A stretch of 64,000 nt of DNA, taken from positions 1 through 64,000 of the forward strand of contig NZ_DF967529.1 of assembly GCF_000971475.1 (NCBI RefSeq), given 5' to 3'. Position 1 is the first letter of the stretch. Each line of letters begins with the position of its first letter. Shown here one piece after another: positions 38,313 to 48,186 of the stretch. The stretch is from Sulfuricella sp. T08 (GTDB lineage: Bacteria > Pseudomonadota > Gammaproteobacteria > Burkholderiales > Sulfuricellaceae). The position numbers and the translations under genes were made by a program. The notes beneath the pieces were generated by a model. That model was not told the origin of the DNA. It was given only the letters and a program-made list of their open reading frames with translations, and did not search any database.

Positions 38313-40886
38313 TCAGGGGGTTGCCTGAAGTTGATGCAGCAAATCGGTTTCGAGCCGCAGCACTTCTTTCGGGTTTTCCAGTTCCGCACCCGTAATCAGG
38401 AAAGTATCCTCGGCGCGCTCGCCCAGTGTTGTGATCTTTGCAGTATGTAGGCGAATGCGATGCTTCAGGAGCACCTGAGCGATGCGTGATAGCAAGCCGG
38501 GACGGTCGCCCGCAACGACTGACAGCACATGGTAGACGCCTTTTTCATCAGCCTTGATCGCAATTTCCGGCGTAATCGGGAAATGCTTGAGATGGCGGCT
38601 CAGCCGCCCTTGCAAAGGGGGTTCCAGCGCCATGTCAGGAGTCAGGCGCTGTGACAATTCATATTCGATAAAGCTCAGCAAATCGCGGTAATGGGCGGAG
38701 CGGTTGGCCTCGTCGAGTACCACGTAGCTGTCAAGAGCATAGCCATGGCGGCTGGTGTGGATTTTGGCCTCGACGATATTGAAGTCGTTGCGCTCGAAAA
38801 AACTGCAAATCCGGGTGAACAGATCGTCCTTGTCCGGCGTGTAGATCATCACCTGGATGCCCTCACCGGCGGGGCTTAAGCGAGCTCTGACAATGGGCTG
38901 CTTTGAGTTGACCTTGCCATGGAGGTTGCGGACGTGCCAGGCTATTTCCTGCGCCTCGTGTCGAAGGAAATAGCCCGGTTCAAGTTGCGCCCATAGCGCC
39001 CGATGCGCGTCATTACCGAAGGCGTAAAGGCGGAGCAGGGACAGTGCCTCGGCTTGCCGTACCTGAACGTGTGTTTCCAGCGGGGTGCTTCCACTCGCAA
39101 GATAACGTTGCGTTGCCCTGAACAGGTTCTCCAGCAGCTTGCCTTTCCAGCCATTCCAGACCTTCGGACTGGTGCCTCTAATATCGGCGACAGTGAGTAG
39201 ATATAGTGCGGCGAGGTGACGCTGGTCGTGGACGCGATTGGCGAAGGATTCGATCACTTCGGGATCGCTGGTATCCTGTTTTTGAGCCGTAGCTGACATG
39301 ACCAAGTGATTTTCCACCAGCCAGGCGATCATGTCGGTATCCCCCTCACTAAGGCCATGCGGCCGGCAAAAACGGCGCGCATCCGTCGTGCCCAGCGTCG
39401 AGTGGTTGCCACCTCTGCCTTTGGCGATATCATGGAACAGGCCCGCCAGATAGAGCACTTCCGGACGTTCGAAACTGTTGATGAGCTCACTGGCCAGCGG
39501 AAACTCATGGGTGAATTCCGGAACGGTGAAACGCCTCAGATTGCGCACCACCATCATGATGTGCTCGTCCACCGTGTAGACGTGGAACAAGTCGTGCTGC
39601 ATTTGGCCGACAATCCGGCCGAAGGCAGGAATGTAGCGTCCCAGGATGCCGAGCTGGTTCATCAGGCGCAGTTCGTGGGTGAGCCCACGCGGCTGTCTGA
39701 TGATTTGCATGAATAGTGCCTGATTGCTGGGCTGGCGCCGGAAGGTGGCATTGATTTTCGGTGTCGAACGCCACAGGGCACGCAGTGTGGCCGCACTCAT
39801 GCCACTCAGTTCAGGGTGTTGCTGTAGCAGCAGAAAACTTTCCAGGATGATGCCCGGTTCACGCTGAAATGCATCTGCATCGGTGATTTCTAGCAGCCCA
39901 TTGCGAGCCTGAAAGTATTCGTTGATAGGGTCAACCTGCCATGAGGCGGCAGGGGAGATGCGCTCGCGCAGATTTTTCAGCAGAATTTCGTTGAGCAGGC
40001 TGACCGCCTTGGCGGTGCGGTAATAGCGCTGCATCAATTGTTCGCTGGCTCTGCGCTGGGCTTTGTCCGTATATCCGCATTGCTCGGCAAGCAGCGTCTG
40101 ATGGTCGAACAGGAGGCGGTCTTCGCGCCGCCGGGCGAGGTAGTGAAGGCGGATGCGCAGGTTTTCCAGGAAGCGTTCGTGGCTGCGGATTTGACGGGCT
40201 TCATGGGCGGTAATAATGGATTCGAGCGCCAGTTTGTTCCAGGTATCCCCTAAACCCAGCGCACGGCTGACCCACAGGATGTTTTGCAAATCCCGCAGAC
40301 CGCCTGGGCTTTCCTTCAGGTTGGGTTCCAGGTTGTAGGCAGTATCGTGGAAGCGGGCGTAGCGTCGCTGCTGTTCCAACAGTTTCGCCTCGAAAAAATC
40401 CTGCGCATTCAGGTTTTCATGTACCGCAACAGTAAATCTTTGAAACATCGCGCGGTTTCCGGCCAGGAAGCGTGCTTCGATCAGATTGGTCTGGACCGTG
40501 ATGTCCTTCGCTTCCTCCAGGCATTCGGGCAGGGTGCGCACGCTGTGACCGACTTCCAGGCCGATGTCCCAAAGCAAGCCGATGAGCAGCTCCAGTTTCT
40601 GTCCAAGCATCTGGTCCGGATTCGCCGGCAGAAGAATCAGCAGATCGACATCCGAGCCGGGGAAAAGTTGTTTGCGGCCGTAACCGCCAACCGCGATAAG
40701 CGTGCAGGAGGGAGGTAAGGATAACTGTCGCCAGATGCTCTGGAGAAGCTTGTCAACCAAGGTGCTGTGGCCGCGCAGGAGGGCGGCGGCATTGACTTGC
40801 GCAAGATAAGACTTACGCAGCTCATTCCTGCCGCTCTGGAGGGTTTCGCGCCACCGCGCCATGTCCAGGGAGGGAGGAGCTATCAA
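38313..40886 (-). CDS. glnD: Bifunctional PII uridylyltransferase/uridylyl-removing enzyme GlnD
   Basis: Nitrogen sensor that uridylylates PII proteins when glutamine is low and deuridylylates them when it is high. 857 residues. The nucleotidyltransferase site 'GGYGRKQLFPGSDVDLLILLP' lies near 67-87, the HD phosphohydrolase domain has 'HDIAKGRGGNHSTLG' near 490-505, and two ACT domains lie at about 675-760 and 785-857. The start is a TTG at 40886 or ATG at 40862, neither with a clear ribosome site. It starts two bases after the map stop, an arrangement standard in this group. The three-gene cluster follows after 52 bases and may be partly co-transcribed. Confidence 0.95.
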   Translation of the reverse strand: MIAPPSLDMARWRETLQSGRNELRKSYLAQVNAAALLRGHSTLVDKLLQSIWRQLSLPPSCTLIAVGGYGRKQLFPGSDVDLLILLPANPDQMLGQKLELLIGLLWDIGLEVGHSVRTLPECLEEAKDITVQTNLIEARFLAGNRAMFQRFTVAVHENLNAQDFFEAKLLEQQRRYARFHDTAYNLEPNLKESPGGLRDLQNILWVSRALGLGDTWNKLALESIITAHEARQIRSHERFLENLRIRLHYLARRREDRLLFDHQTLLAEQCGYTDKAQRRASEQLMQRYYRTAKAVSLLNEILLKNLRERISPAASWQVDPINEYFQARNGLLEITDADAFQREPGIILESFLLLQQHPELSGMSAATLRALWRSTPKINATFRRQPSNQALFMQIIRQPRGLTHELRLMNQLGILGRYIPAFGRIVGQMQHDLFHVYTVDEHIMMVVRNLRRFTVPEFTHEFPLASELINSFERPEVLYLAGLFHDIAKGRGGNHSTLGTTDARRFCRPHGLSEGDTDMIAWLVENHLVMSATAQKQDTSDPEVIESFANRVHDQRHLAALYLLTVADIRGTSPKVWNGWKGKLLENLFRATQRYLASGSTPLETHVQVRQAEALSLLRLYAFGNDAHRALWAQLEPGYFLRHEAQEIAWHVRNLHGKVNSKQPIVRARLSPAGEGIQVMIYTPDKDDLFTRICSFFERNDFNIVEAKIHTSRHGYALDSYVVLDEANRSAHYRDLLSFIEYELSQRLTPDMALEPPLQGRLSRHLKHFPITPEIAIKADEKGVYHVLSVVAGDRPGLLSRIAQVLLKHRIRLHTAKITTLGERAEDTFLITGAELENPKEVLRLETDLLHQLQATP

Positions 40887-40888
40887 GG

Positions 40889-41689
40889 TCAGCTGATGAA
40901 ATCAGGTTTCTTGGGCGAACCGGCGGACAGTGTCAAGACTTCATAACCGGTTTCGGTGACCAGGATGGTATGTTCCCATTGGGCCGAAAGACTGTGATCC
41001 TTGGTTACTATCGACCAGCCGTCACCGAGTTGGCGAATGTCGCGCCGGCCGGCATTGATCATTGGTTCGATGGTGAAGATCATGCCGGGAACCAGTTCGA
41101 TGCCCGTGCCCGCTTTGCCATAGTGGACGACCTGGGGTTCTTCGTGGAAATTTGCACCGATGCCGTGACCGCAGAATTCGCGTACAACACTGTATCCATT
41201 GCTCTCGGCACGCTGCTGAATTACATGTCCAATGTCGCCCAGGTGGGCGCCTGGTTTGACTGCGGCGATGCCGAGCCACATGCATTCGTAGGTGATTTCA
41301 CACAGGCGCTTTGCCTGGATGGAGGGCTCGCCAACATAGAACATGCGGCTGCTGTCCCCATGGTAGCCATCCTTGATGGTGGTGACATCGATATTGATGA
41401 TGTCGCCGGATTTGAGCGTCTTGTCACTGGGAACGCCGTGGCAAACCTGATGGTTGACGGACGTACAGATGGATTTAGGGTAAGGGTGGTGACCGGAAGG
41501 TGCGTAATTCAGCGGGGCGGGTATGGCATGCTGCACGTTTACGGTGTAATCGTGGCAGAGCTTGTCCAGCTCGTCGGTGGTGATGCCCGCCTTGACGAAG
41601 GGGCCGATATAGTCGAGGAGTTCGGCCGCCAGTTTGCCGACGACGCGCATTTTTTCAATTTCTTCCGGGGTTTTGATTATGATGGACAT
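40889..41689 (-). CDS. map: Methionine aminopeptidase type I
   Basis: Removes the N-terminal Met from nascent proteins with two metal ions. 266 residues. Metal ligands of the pita-bread fold are visible: 'INIDVTTIKDGYHGDSSRMF' with two Asp, 'GHGIGANFHEEPQV' with His and Glu, and 'GMIFTIEPMINAG' with Glu. 'HAIPAPLNYAPSGHHPYPKSIC' is the usual substrate pocket. Divergent from the exported DsrE-like gene, with a gap of about 70 bases that must hold both promoters; I could not pick reliable -10/-35 boxes. Confidence 0.96.
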   Translation of the reverse strand: MSIIIKTPEEIEKMRVVGKLAAELLDYIGPFVKAGITTDELDKLCHDYTVNVQHAIPAPLNYAPSGHHPYPKSICTSVNHQVCHGVPSDKTLKSGDIINIDVTTIKDGYHGDSSRMFYVGEPSIQAKRLCEITYECMWLGIAAVKPGAHLGDIGHVIQQRAESNGYSVVREFCGHGIGANFHEEPQVVHYGKAGTGIELVPGMIFTIEPMINAGRRDIRQLGDGWSIVTKDHSLSAQWEHTILVTETGYEVLTLSAGSPKKPDFIS

Positions 41690-41760
41690 GGCGCCGCTGA
41701 TCGAATTAAATTGTGGTCAGTATATCAAAATAAACTGAGTCCCAAGATTTGGAGGAAGCT

Positions 41761-42189
41761 ATGTGGTGGCTAAAAGGGGTTTTACTCTCTGTGCTATTGC
41801 TGCAAGCGGCCTTGCCGGCTAATGCCGGCGGACCTTCGGCGAAGTCTGTTCACAAGGTGGTTTTTCAGGTGAGTGACAATGAACCGCAAAAGTGGTACCT
41901 CACCCTCAGCAATGCAAAAAACGTGCAGCAAGAGCTGGGTATGATGAATGTGCAAATCGAGATCGTGGTCTACGGCCCAGGTCTGGACATGGTGCTGCTG
42001 GAAACCGAGATGGCCGAAAAAATCGATGAGGCAGTCAGCCGCGGCGTGAAAATCGTAGCCTGCGAGAACACCATGATCGGCCGCAAGCTGACTCATGCGG
42101 ACATGTACCCGTCCATCGGCTACGTCAAGGCGGGGGTGGTGGAGCTGATGAAACGACAGCGCGAGGGATGGGCTTACATTCGTCCTTGA
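41761..42189 (+). CDS. Exported DsrE-family protein
   Basis: The start is at ATG 41761 (MWWLKGVLLSVLLLQAALPANAG), with GGAGGA upstream, giving 142 residues. A cleavable signal peptide is clear, with the site after ALPANA near 22. The mature part matches the DsrE/DsrF-like fold: 'KWYLTLSNAKNVQQEL', 'IEIVVYGPGLDMVLLE', and 'GVKIVACENTMIG' with one conserved Cys, ending 'GYVKAGVVELMKRQREGWAYIRP'. Cytoplasmic relatives relay sulfur; the role of periplasmic members is unknown. Its stop overlaps the -35 region of the rpsB promoter. Confidence 0.85.
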   Translation: MWWLKGVLLSVLLLQAALPANAGGPSAKSVHKVVFQVSDNEPQKWYLTLSNAKNVQQELGMMNVQIEIVVYGPGLDMVLLETEMAEKIDEAVSRGVKIVACENTMIGRKLTHADMYPSIGYVKAGVVELMKRQREGWAYIRP

Positions 42190-42344
42190 GGAAATCCTTG
42201 CAGGCGTGCTAGAATTGCAAGTTAAGTTTTATGGCCAATGGCTTGAAAACTTAAAACTTCGCACATCCGCTTAACGTACAGGGTGCCCGGCTAGCCGGGT
42301 GGTATCGGGCGGGTGGAGGCATAACCCTTACTAGGAGCAGCAAA
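42186..42344 (+). promoter_or_regulatory. rpsB promoter and conserved 5' leader
   Basis: TTGAGG (42186-42191), 18 bases, TAGAAT (42210-42215) is a reasonable sigma-70 promoter. The leader of about 120 bases that follows contains the 'CACATCCGCTTAACGTACAGGGTGCCCGGCTAGCCGGGTGGTATCGGGC' region (hairpin GCCCGGCTAGCCGGGT) upstream of GGAGCAGCAAAATG. Related bacteria have a very similar leader before rpsB, consistent with autoregulation by protein S2, but that is not tested here. Confidence 0.6.
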
Positions 42345-43082
42345 ATGTCAGTGACCATGCGTCAGATGTTGGAAGCGGGCGTCCATTTCGGACACCAAAC
42401 CCGTTACTGGAACCCCAAGATGGCGCCGTTTATTTTCGGCGACCGCAACAAGATTCACATTATCAACCTGGAAAAAACCCTGCCGATGTATCAGGATGCG
42501 ATGAAGTTCATGCGCAAACTGGCTTCGAACAAGGGCAGCATCCTGTTTGTCGGCACCAAGCGTCAGGCTCGTGAAATCCTCAAGGAAGAAGCAGAGCGCG
42601 CGGGTTGCCATTTCGTGAATTTCCGCTGGCTCGGCGGCATGCTGACCAACTTCAAGACGGTCAAGCAGTCCATCAAGCGTTTGCAGGAAGTGCAGACCAT
42701 GCTGTCGGAAGAGAACATCGGCAAGCTGGCCAAGAAGGAAGCATTGCTCCTTCGCCGCGAACTGGACAAGCTGGAACGCAGTCTGGGCGGGATCAAGGAT
42801 ATGGGTGGCCTGCCTGATATGATTTTTGTGATCGACGTAGGCCACGAGAAGGGCGCGATCACTGAGGCCAACAAGCTGGGCATTCCAGTGGTTGGCGTGG
42901 TGGATACCAACAATTCCCCGATTGGCGTGAATTACGTTATTCCCGGTAATGACGACTCTACTCAGGCCATCCGTCTGTACGTCAGGGGCGCCGCCGATGC
43001 AATTCTGGAAGGGCGTAGTCAGTCGCTGCAGGAGATCGTCGGCGAGGAGTTTGTCGAGGTTGAAGAGCAGGCGGCTGAGTAA
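42345..43082 (+). CDS. rpsB: 30S ribosomal protein S2
   Basis: 245 residues. The conserved '[28 protein letters not shown]' start, '[35 protein letters not shown]', and the late '[21 protein letters not shown]' are diagnostic. Binds the 30S head-body junction. Its leader is likely regulatory, and a strong hairpin separates it from tsf so that S2 and EF-Ts can be made at different levels. Confidence 0.98.
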   Translation: MSVTMRQMLEAGVHFGHQTRYWNPKMAPFIFGDRNKIHIINLEKTLPMYQDAMKFMRKLASNKGSILFVGTKRQAREILKEEAERAGCHFVNFRWLGGMLTNFKTVKQSIKRLQEVQTMLSEENIGKLAKKEALLLRRELDKLERSLGGIKDMGGLPDMIFVIDVGHEKGAITEANKLGIPVVGVVDTNNSPIGVNYVIPGNDDSTQAIRLYVRGAADAILEGRSQSLQEIVGEEFVEVEEQAAE

Positions 43083-43091
43083 TCAGCCTGC

Positions 43092-43120
43092 AAAAAAAGG
43101 GGCCTTCGAGCCCCTTTTTT
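43092..43120 (+). terminator. Hairpin terminator/attenuator between rpsB and tsf
   Basis: A-rich AAAAAAA, then GGGGC (43099-43103), loop CTTCGA, GCCCC, then a T-run to 43120. The A and T tracts extend the pairing. Partial termination would reduce downstream tsf expression. Confidence 0.88.
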
Positions 43121-43207
43121 ATGTCTGAATTTGAATTTTAATGGCGCACGTGCTGTAAAAAGCTCTAGCTGCGACAGCTTAAATATATTTTAGCAAGGAG
43201 TTTGAAA

Positions 43208-44086
43208 ATGGCGGAAATCACCGCAAGCATGGTCAAGGACCTGCGTGAATTGACCGGCCTCGGCATGATGGAGTGCAAGAAGGCGCTGGTTGAGGCAGAC
43301 GGCGATATCAAGGCAGCTGAAGATGCGCTGCGCATCAAGAGCGGCGCCAAGGCCGGCAAGGCAGCCAGCCGCATTGCAGCTGAAGGTGTGGTAGCCAGCT
43401 TTATCAGTGCGGACCGCAAGACCGGCGCCCTGGTTGAAGTCAACTGCGAAACCGATTTCGTGGCCAAGAATGACGATTTCAACAATTTCGCCAAGGAAGT
43501 GGCTCAGGCAGTGGCACAGCAGAATCCATCGGATGTTGCCGCTCTGTCCGTAATGAAGCTGGCCTCTGGCAGTACCATTGAGGAAACACGCCAAGGTTTG
43601 GTGATGAAGCTGGGTGAAAATATTGCGGTTCGCCGCTTTGTTCGCTTCAGTTCGGCTGGCCAAATGGCGGTCTACCTGCATGGCACCAAGATCGGCGTGC
43701 TGGTAGATTACACCGGCGGCGAAGAGTCGCTGGGCAAGGATATCGCCATGCACATTGCGGCCAGCAAACCGGTTTGTGTTTCCAGGGAACAAGTGCCTGC
43801 TGACCTGCTTGCCAAGGAACGTGAAATTTATACCGCCCAGGCAGCTGAGAGCGGCAAGCCAGCCAACATCGTCGAGAAGATGGTGGAAGGCCGGATTACC
43901 AAATATCTCGCCGAAGTGACTCTGGTTGGTCAGCCCTTCGTCAAGGATCCCGACATGACGGTGGAAAAACTGCTGGCTTCCAAAGGTGCCCAGGTCAATG
44001 CTTTCCAGATGTTCGTGGTGGGCGAGGGTATCGAGAAGCGCAGCACCGATTTCGCCGCTGAAGTGGCGGCTGCCGCAAAGGTGTAA
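43208..44086 (+). CDS. tsf: Translation elongation factor EF-Ts
   Basis: GDP/GTP exchange factor for EF-Tu. 292 residues from ATG 43208; the TTG two codons before is less likely because AAGGAG sits eight bases from the ATG. The N-terminal UBA-like '[32 protein letters not shown]' is followed by the 'TDFVAKND' core contacting EF-Tu and a C-terminal dimerisation part. The stop TAA overlaps the next ATG (TAATG). Confidence 0.97.
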   Translation: MAEITASMVKDLRELTGLGMMECKKALVEADGDIKAAEDALRIKSGAKAGKAASRIAAEGVVASFISADRKTGALVEVNCETDFVAKNDDFNNFAKEVAQAVAQQNPSDVAALSVMKLASGSTIEETRQGLVMKLGENIAVRRFVRFSSAGQMAVYLHGTKIGVLVDYTGGEESLGKDIAMHIAASKPVCVSREQVPADLLAKEREIYTAQAAESGKPANIVEKMVEGRITKYLAEVTLVGQPFVKDPDMTVEKLLASKGAQVNAFQMFVVGEGIEKRSTDFAAEVAAAAKV

Positions 44087-44091
44087 TGTCT

Positions 44092-44808
44092 ATGACTACC
44101 CCCAAGTACAAACGCATTCTGATTAAGCTTTCTGGCGAAGCGCTGATGGGCGATGACAGCTACGGTATCAACCGTGATGTTATCGATCGCATCGTTTCCG
44201 AAATCGGTGATGTGATTCAACTTGGGGTAGAAGTCGCGGTAGTAGTTGGAGGTGGCAATATTTTCCGTGGCGTGGCACCCGCATCTGCGGGTATGGATCG
44301 CGCCACCGCCGACTATATGGGTATGCTGGCTACCGTGATGAACGCATTAGCGCTACAGGATGCCATGCGGCGCGCCGGCCTCATCGCGCGAGTGCAATCG
44401 GCGCTGACCATTCAACAGGTAGCGGAACCTTATATTCGTGGCAAGGCATTGCGTTATCTGGAAGAAGGCAAAGTCGTGATTTTCGGTGCGGGCACCGGCA
44501 ATCCATTCTTTACCACGGACACGGCCGCTGCACTGCGCGCCTCCGAGATGGCAGCGCAGGTAGTGCTCAAGGCGACCAAAGTGGATGGTGTTTATACTGC
44601 GGACCCGAAGACCGATCCGGAAGCAACACGCTATGACCGTCTCAGTTTCGACGAGGCGATTGCCAAAAACCTCAAGGTCATGGATGCTACCGCGCTAGCG
44701 CTGTGCCGCGATCAGAAAATGCCGCTGTGCGTGTTCAGCATTTTCAAGCATGGTGCGTTGAAACGTGTAGTGATGGGCGAAGATGAAGGAACGCTGGTTG
44801 AGTGTTGA
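44092..44808 (+). CDS. pyrH: UMP kinase PyrH
   Basis: Hexameric UMP kinase of the amino-acid-kinase fold, pyrimidine synthesis. The start is placed at ATG 44092 ([18 protein letters not shown]), eight bases after AAGGTG; an ATG at 44086 overlaps the tsf stop and is the alternative. 238 residues. '[15 protein letters not shown]' near the N-terminus, '[23 protein letters not shown]' and '[14 protein letters not shown]' are diagnostic. GTP-activated and UTP-inhibited in the family. Confidence 0.96.
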   Translation: MTTPKYKRILIKLSGEALMGDDSYGINRDVIDRIVSEIGDVIQLGVEVAVVVGGGNIFRGVAPASAGMDRATADYMGMLATVMNALALQDAMRRAGLIARVQSALTIQQVAEPYIRGKALRYLEEGKVVIFGAGTGNPFFTTDTAAALRASEMAAQVVLKATKVDGVYTADPKTDPEATRYDRLSFDEAIAKNLKVMDATALALCRDQKMPLCVFSIFKHGALKRVVMGEDEGTLVEC

Positions 44809-44856
44809 AAGCTCACTAATAAAGTGGGTTGAGTCTGGACAGGAAGGATTCTTGAC

Positions 44857-45414
44857 ATGATTGCAGACGTAAAAAAATCAGCCGAGCAAAGAATGCAGAA
44901 GAGCCTTGAGGCTCTGAAGGTGGATTTGGGCAAGGTGCGCACCGGTCGCGCTCATACTGGGATACTCGATCACGTAATGGTCGATTACTACGGTTCTCTT
45001 GTGCCGATCAGCTCGGTTGCCAACATCAACTTGATCGATTCGCGCAACATCGGCGTGACGCCATGGGAAAAGAAAATGGTGGGCGCTGTTGAGAAAGCGA
45101 TCCGTGACTCCGATCTGGGTCTTAATCCCTCCAGCCAGGGCGATCTGATCCGGGTGCCGACGCCGGCGCTGACGGAAGAGCGCCGCAGGGAATTGATCAA
45201 GGTCGTCAAGAACGAGGCGGAAAACGCCAAAGTGGCTGTGCGTAATGTACGACGCGACGCCAATGCAACGCTCAAAGATTTGCTGAAAGATAAAGCGATC
45301 AGCGAGGATGATGAGCGCCGCTCCCAGGAAGAAATCCAGAAGCTGACTGACCGGTATATTGCTGAAGTCGATAAGGTCCTTCAAGCCAAGGAAACCGATC
45401 TGATGGCAATTTAG
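44857..45414 (+). CDS. frr: Ribosome recycling factor
   Basis: 185 residues. Splits post-termination ribosomes together with EF-G. The family signature is present from the start '[20 protein letters not shown]' through '[23 protein letters not shown]' and the C-terminal '[24 protein letters not shown]'. The ATG has AAGGA upstream. Followed by uppS nine bases downstream. Confidence 0.97.
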   Translation: MIADVKKSAEQRMQKSLEALKVDLGKVRTGRAHTGILDHVMVDYYGSLVPISSVANINLIDSRNIGVTPWEKKMVGAVEKAIRDSDLGLNPSSQGDLIRVPTPALTEERRRELIKVVKNEAENAKVAVRNVRRDANATLKDLLKDKAISEDDERRSQEEIQKLTDRYIAEVDKVLQAKETDLMAI

Positions 45415-45423
45415 AGGCGCGAA

Positions 45424-46179
45424 GTGGCCCTGTTTACCAGCTCCACTCGCAGCATCCCCGAAATCGGGGATGTGCCGCAGCATATTGCCATCATCATGGA
45501 TGGCAACGGCAGGTGGGCCAAGAAGCGGTTCATGCCGCGTATCGCCGGCCACAAGCGCGGCGTTGAAGTTGTCAGAACCACGGTAAAGGCCTGTTCCGAA
45601 CTTGGGGTCAAATACCTGACACTGTTCGCCTTCAGCAGCGAAAACTGGCGCCGCCCGGCGGAGGAAGTGTCGTTTCTGATGCAGCTGTTCATGCTCGCCC
45701 TCGAACGGGAAGTCACTAAACTCCATAATAACAACATCCGGCTGAAAGTTATCGGCGACCGCTCCCGTTTTGAGGGCAAACTGGTCGAGATGATCGATCA
45801 CGCTGAATCGCTCACGAAAAACAATACCGGGTTGACTCTGACCATCGCCGCCAATTACGGCGGCCGCTGGGACTTGGTTCAGGCAACACACAGGATGTTG
45901 GAGGCTAATCCTGATTGTGGCCAGATTTTCAAGGAAGAGGAGCTGGAGCCCTATCTTTCCACCAGCTATGCGCCGGAGCCGGATCTGTTCATACGCACCG
46001 GCGGGGAGAAGCGTATCAGCAACTTCATGCTTTGGCAGTTGGCCTATGCGGAACTGTATTTTACCGACACATTGTGGCCGGATTTCAATAGTACAGCCTT
46101 AAAGCGCGCGATCGAATCCTTCCAGCAAAGAGAGCGCCGCTTCGGGCGCACCAGCGAGCAGCTTAAGTCAAATGCTTAA
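45424..46179 (+). CDS. uppS: Undecaprenyl diphosphate synthase UppS
   Basis: cis-Prenyltransferase that makes the C55 lipid carrier for peptidoglycan and O-antigen. 251 residues. The catalytic Asp lies in '[15 protein letters not shown]' (about 22-36), then the '[11 protein letters not shown]' loop and the '[24 protein letters not shown]' binding motif. The start is GTG 45424 with GAGG upstream; about 15 extra residues precede the core. The end overlaps cdsA by eight bases. Confidence 0.96.
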   Translation: MALFTSSTRSIPEIGDVPQHIAIIMDGNGRWAKKRFMPRIAGHKRGVEVVRTTVKACSELGVKYLTLFAFSSENWRRPAEEVSFLMQLFMLALEREVTKLHNNNIRLKVIGDRSRFEGKLVEMIDHAESLTKNNTGLTLTIAANYGGRWDLVQATHRMLEANPDCGQIFKEEELEPYLSTSYAPEPDLFIRTGGEKRISNFMLWQLAYAELYFTDTLWPDFNSTALKRAIESFQQRERRFGRTSEQLKSNA

Positions 46180-46993
46180 GACACGCGTTCTGACCGTTCT
46201 TTTGCTGTTGCCTTTATTTTTAGCCGCACTGTTTCTTCTCCCGGATATGGGTTGGGCGCTACTGATGCTGGGGGTGGTGCTGCTGATCGGCGCCCGTGAG
46301 TGGTCGAAAATTTCCGCTTTCTCTGGTTTCCAGGGCTGGGTTTATGTGCTGCTGACGCTGTTCATCGGTCTGGCACTGCTGCCCGAATCTTCTCGTTCAG
46401 CCAATTTCATGTTGTACGGTATTGCCTTCCTTTTCTGGGCGCTACTGGTTCCGCTGTGGCTGCACAATCAATGGCGTACCAGGCACTGGATTACCATGGC
46501 GCTGATCGGTTGGGTTGTTTTGATTCCCACCTGGCTTGCCCTGGTTGAGCTGCGAGATTTAGCCCCCGGACTGCTTCTGGGCTTGCTAGCGATGGTCTGG
46601 ATAGCTGATACCGCCGCCTATTTTGCTGGCCGCAAATTTGGCCGGCACAAGCTGGCTCCGACGATCAGCCCGGGTAAAACCTGGGAGGGTGTCGCCGGTG
46701 CGTTCTTGGGCGTTACCTTGTATGGTATGACTTGGGGAATTTGTGACAGTTCCATCGTGCTGTTCAGCTCGGGTTTGTGGCTGGGAATACTGTTGCTGTG
46801 GCTGCTGACGCTGTTCAGTATCCTGGGGGATTTGTTCGAGTCCTGGATGAAGCGCGTGGCCGGGCTCAAGGATAGCGGTCAGATTCTTCCCGGCCATGGC
46901 GGTATATTGGACCGCATCGACGCCCTGACTGCGGCGATGCCCATAGCCGCTTTCGGGCTGCTTCTCATCAAGAATTACAACTTAGTAAGCTGA
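46172..46993 (+). CDS. cdsA: Phosphatidate cytidylyltransferase CdsA
   Basis: Polytopic inner-membrane enzyme that makes CDP-diacylglycerol from CTP and phosphatidate. 273 residues, about eight helices. The signature 'SPGKTWEG' near 167-174 and the C-terminal '[20 protein letters not shown]' with its metal-binding Asp residues are intact. Overlaps uppS at the start, and its TGA overlaps the dxr ATG. Confidence 0.96.
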   Translation: MLKTRVLTVLLLLPLFLAALFLLPDMGWALLMLGVVLLIGAREWSKISAFSGFQGWVYVLLTLFIGLALLPESSRSANFMLYGIAFLFWALLVPLWLHNQWRTRHWITMALIGWVVLIPTWLALVELRDLAPGLLLGLLAMVWIADTAAYFAGRKFGRHKLAPTISPGKTWEGVAGAFLGVTLYGMTWGICDSSIVLFSSGLWLGILLLWLLTLFSILGDLFESWMKRVAGLKDSGQILPGHGGILDRIDALTAAMPIAAFGLLLIKNYNLVS

Positions 46994-48186
46994 TGTCAAA
47001 AATTCAAAATATTACCGTGCTTGGCTCGACTGGGACGATCGGCATGAATACCCTGGATGTCATTGGTCGCCATGCCGAGCGTTTTCGGGTGGTTGCGCTG
47101 ACCGCGAATCTCCAGGTAGACCGCCTGTTTGAGCAATGCCGTCAATTTCAGCCCGATTACGCGGTCATGCTCGATCCGGATTGTGCAGAGGTGTTGCATG
47201 GGAAGATCAAGCTGGCTGGCCTCGATGTCGAGGTTCTTAGCGGCATTGAGGCGCTGGAAAGGGTGTCGTCGCTACCCCAGGTGGATAGTGTGATGGCGGC
47301 GATTGTCGGTAGCGCCGGGTTGCGCCCTTCGCTGGCCGCGGCCAAGGCAGGCAAGCGCATCCTGCTTGCCAACAAGGAAACGCTGGTGATGTCGGGCAGC
47401 GTGTTCATGGATGCGGTCAGGGAGCACAAAGCCACGTTATTGCCCATTGACAGCGAGCATAATGCAATTTTCCAGTCTCTGCCAAGAGACTTTTCGGGTG
47501 ATCTGGGTGGCTCGGGGGTCAAGCGCATCCTGCTTACCGCGTCGGGCGGGCCTTTCCGCACTGTGCCGCTGCGCGACCTGGATAATGTGACGCCTCAGCA
47601 GGCCTGTGCCCATCCGAACTGGGTAATGGGGCGGAAAATCTCCGTGGATTCGGCGACCATGATGAACAAGGGGCTGGAAGTCATTGAGGCGCACTGGCTG
47701 TTTAACGCAGATGCGGACAAAATCCAGGTGGTGATTCATCCCCAGAGTGTGATTCATTCAATGGTGGAGTACATCGATGGGTCGGTGCTGGCGCAGTTGG
47801 GTAATCCTGACATGCGCACGCCGATTGCTTATGCGCTGGGTTTTCCAGAACGGATCGATGCCGGAGTCTCCTCGCTGGACCTGTTCAAAATAGCACGTCT
47901 CGATTTCGAAGCGCCAGATAACGTTCGTTTTCCCTGCCTCGATCTGGCATACCAGGCTTTGCGTCAAGGAGGTACGACTCCTGCTACCTTGAATGCGGCG
48001 AACGAAGTGGCGGTAGATGCATTTCTCGATGAGCGCATTCCCTTCAAGCTGATTCCGGCCCTGATAGAAAGTGTGTTGAACCAAAACGGATCCAAACCGG
48101 TCTTGGCACTGGAAGATGTGATTGATGCAGATGCAGATGCGCGCGAATCGGCTCGGGAATGGATGCGCTCGATGGGATACGCATGA
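46993..48186 (+). CDS. dxr: 1-Deoxy-D-xylulose 5-phosphate reductoisomerase Dxr
   Basis: Second enzyme of the non-mevalonate (MEP) isoprenoid pathway; it supplies precursors for UppS two genes upstream. 397 residues. NADPH motif '[14 protein letters not shown]' at the N-terminus, '[11 protein letters not shown]', metal-binding '[13 protein letters not shown]', and '[21 protein letters not shown]' are all intact. The stop overlaps the rseP ATG (ATGA). Confidence 0.97.
   Translation: MSKIQNITVLGSTGTIGMNTLDVIGRHAERFRVVALTANLQVDRLFEQCRQFQPDYAVMLDPDCAEVLHGKIKLAGLDVEVLSGIEALERVSSLPQVDSVMAAIVGSAGLRPSLAAAKAGKRILLANKETLVMSGSVFMDAVREHKATLLPIDSEHNAIFQSLPRDFSGDLGGSGVKRILLTASGGPFRTVPLRDLDNVTPQQACAHPNWVMGRKISVDSATMMNKGLEVIEAHWLFNADADKIQVVIHPQSVIHSMVEYIDGSVLAQLGNPDMRTPIAYALGFPERIDAGVSSLDLFKIARLDFEAPDNVRFPCLDLAYQALRQGGTTPATLNAANEVAVDAFLDERIPFKLIPALIESVLNQNGSKPVLALEDVIDADADARESAREWMRSMGYA

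Noticed and set aside
44878-45891. Long open frame opposite frr and uppS (337 codons)
   Set aside because: Antisense to two clear core genes with conserved motifs. No domain is seen in the opposite frame.
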